A stretch of 5,121 nucleotides of DNA, from NCBI GenBank assembly GCA_030603505.1, contig JAUVXQ010000101.1, forward strand, positions 1-5,121, given 5' to 3'. The notes below the pieces were generated by a model. That model did not search any database, had not been told where the DNA came from, and worked only from the letters and a program-made list of their open reading frames with translations. Source of the stretch: Candidatus Heimdallarchaeota archaeon. GTDB taxonomy: Archaea > Asgardarchaeota > Heimdallarchaeia > Heimdallarchaeales > Heimdallarchaeaceae. The position numbers were made by a program, and so were the translations under genes. Positions 3,959 through 5,121 of the stretch are shown piece by piece; positions within the stretch are counted from its first letter, which is position 1, and each line of letters opens with the position of its first letter.

Positions 3959-5059
3959 TTATACTTCAAATTTTCTTTTCTTACCCGTTACTTCAAGATA
4001 TAACTTATCGATGCTATTGCTGTATTCAGGATACCTTAGTAATGCAATTTGAAAAGATATGTCTTTTTCAGAATCAGATAACTTTATGAATTGTTGTTTA
4101 GGATTTGTAGTGAGAGCGTAATATTGAGAAATCATACTTGTACCTGAATAACGGATTATTTTTACGACTTCTTCTTCTATTTTTCTTAAAGCTGCATCGA
4201 TATATTGTTTGTAATTAAGTCCTCCACTTTCGGCATCTGTTTGCAATTTTCCTAGCATTTCTCTACTAAAATCACTTTCCAGACCATTTTTAGCTGATCC
4301 TGTGGTTAGATCTACAATAACATTATCGGGATAGTTTGAAAGTAAATCTGGTGTCGCAAACAATACATCAAACTGATTGGGAGGGACATAATTTGTTGGA
4401 TACAGAGAAACTAGCAATTCCCTTCTTGGTTGAAATGATTGCAACGATGAAAGGAATGGTTTAACCATCTCTTTTGAACATACAACAACTATGGGCTTAC
4501 CTACAAGTAAAGCATAAACTACTCTATCCTCCCCTTTGTTAACTAATCGCATGAAGAAATATGGTGCAGCTACCGAACGATCAATATCAATTGCCTGAGC
4601 TCCTGTAACCCCTTCTTGTGAGGTTTCAAGTACGGAAGCTAAATTTTTAGCCCAATTGAAAATTCTTCCTTTCATATTTTCATCTAGTTCATAACCAGGT
4701 TCATACAAAATTAAACCTGAAATTTGCTTTGCTGTATTTGAACTGTGATAATTGAATACTGGGACCTTTGCATACAGTTGTGATTGCATCTGTTCGGGAA
4801 GAATGAAAGTTAAACAAGCCATTGTTATTGGTGATCTTTTGCTTTTAGATGGAACACCAAAAAAGAATGAATATGCAACTCCACCCAGATCATGTAAGGG
4901 CATTACAGAACTGTCTTCTCGAAGAATATCCGTTGCTGCTGCGCCACTCAACATTCGAATCGCAACTTTCTGAGATTCTTCTTCTGTTAAATCTTGATAA
5001 TAAAGAGCTCTAGTCCCTACAGTGTCATCAAAAATACTAAAGCATACCTTATTTGACAT
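3959..5059 (-). CDS. Putative longin-cDENN-like protein, possible small-GTPase regulator (366 residues)
   Basis: No family is certain by eye; this call rests on pattern. Seen: the N-terminus (1-113) has the longin-type layout. A first strand VCFSIFDD with the FDDTVGTRALYY turn (7-21), recalling F-x-x-x-x-GP-x-x-x-Y of NPRL2/folliculin-type longins, is followed by a helix (25-42). Strands around 58-68 and 78-87 and a helix from 88 come next. The middle (about 178-260) reads like cDENN: a short helix into VVYALLVGKPIVVVCSKEMV (180-199), a helix, LLVSLYPTNYVPPNQFDVLFATP (215-237), then NVIVDLTTG (246-254). DENN domains show ALL-x-x-K-x-VxxxS, P-x-LP, L-x-AP-x-P and VDLD at these places. The C-terminus (261-366) is mostly helical with a basic end. 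No signal peptide or membrane segment. Known: DENN and folliculin-type proteins act as GEFs or GAPs for small GTPases. Inference only here. Single gene, with a box A about 27 bases before the ATG suggesting a leaderless mRNA. Confidence 0.6.
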   Translation of the reverse strand: MSNKVCFSIFDDTVGTRALYYQDLTEEESQKVAIRMLSGAAATDILREDSSVMPLHDLGGVAYSFFFGVPSKSKRSPITMACLTFILPEQMQSQLYAKVPVFNYHSSNTAKQISGLILYEPGYELDENMKGRIFNWAKNLASVLETSQEGVTGAQAIDIDRSVAAPYFFMRLVNKGEDRVVYALLVGKPIVVVCSKEMVKPFLSSLQSFQPRRELLVSLYPTNYVPPNQFDVLFATPDLLSNYPDNVIVDLTTGSAKNGLESDFSREMLGKLQTDAESGGLNYKQYIDAALRKIEEEVVKIIRYSGTSMISQYYALTTNPKQQFIKLSDSEKDISFQIALLRYPEYSNSIDKLYLEVTGKKRKFEV

Positions 5060-5081
5060 TGTTTTACCAGTTTATTTATTT

Positions 5082-5090
5082 CTCTTAAAC
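5082..5090 (-). promoter_or_regulatory. Box A (TATA) promoter of the longin/DENN-like gene
   Basis: The complement reads GTTTAAGAG, preceded by GATAA, about 25-30 bases before the ATG at 5059. Transcription would begin at or a few bases before the start codon. No Shine-Dalgarno is seen in between (AACTGGTAAAACA), which fits a leaderless message. Confidence 0.45.
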
Positions 5091-5121
5091 TTATCTGTAT
5101 AGGGAACCCCATATGTTAGTT

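Noticed and set aside
4752..4973. Plus-strand open frame of 73 codons opposite the longin/DENN-like gene
   Set aside because: It is antisense to a long open frame with its own promoter; no family motif or ribosome site was seen.

Overview
The window is AT-rich and compact, with archaeal gene style. T-rich box A (TATA) elements precede several genes, two genes look leaderless, others have Shine-Dalgarno-like leaders, and T-tracts follow genes instead of classical terminators. An Arf/Ras-superfamily small GTPase and a longin/DENN-like protein sit beside archaeal anaerobic metabolism genes (2-oxoacid:ferredoxin oxidoreductase). Together these suggest an Asgard archaeon. This is an inference from gene content, not proven by a marker gene.

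Layout. Minus strand, 1-648: start of korA (cut by the window edge) and the complete two-cluster ferredoxin subunit korD, an overlapping operon with a good box A at about 691-700. Then comes a 278-base divergent intergenic region with a long inverted repeat (751-779) and, just before the next gene, a small hairpin followed by six Ts. Plus strand, 927-1598: an Arf-like small GTPase with a TTG start. Plus strand, 1725-2450: a CxxCGxCC (YkgJ-type) metal-binding protein with charged low-complexity tails and an 18-base triple repeat. From 2475 to about 2699, on the minus strand, lies a decayed C-terminal piece of GTP cyclohydrolase II (RibA) with no start codon and in-frame stops. Minus strand, 2759-3819: a sirtuin and an acylphosphatase, stop next to start, one operon. 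Minus strand, 3959-5059: a 366-residue protein that I read as an N-terminal longin-type domain followed by a cDENN-like domain, with its own promoter.

How the parts may work together. KorD/KorA belong to the complex that makes succinyl-CoA (or a related acyl-CoA) with reduced ferredoxin. The sirtuin carries the Tyr-x-x-Arg signature of class III (desuccinylase/demalonylase) enzymes and is paired with an acylphosphatase, which suggests removal of acyl groups from lysines and from acyl phosphates. The most interesting pair is the Arf-like GTPase and the longin/DENN-like protein. In eukaryotes, DENN and folliculin/NPRL-type proteins are regulators (GEFs or GAPs) of small GTPases, so the 366-residue protein could be an archaeal regulator of such switches. 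The two genes are not in one operon, and this link is a hypothesis.
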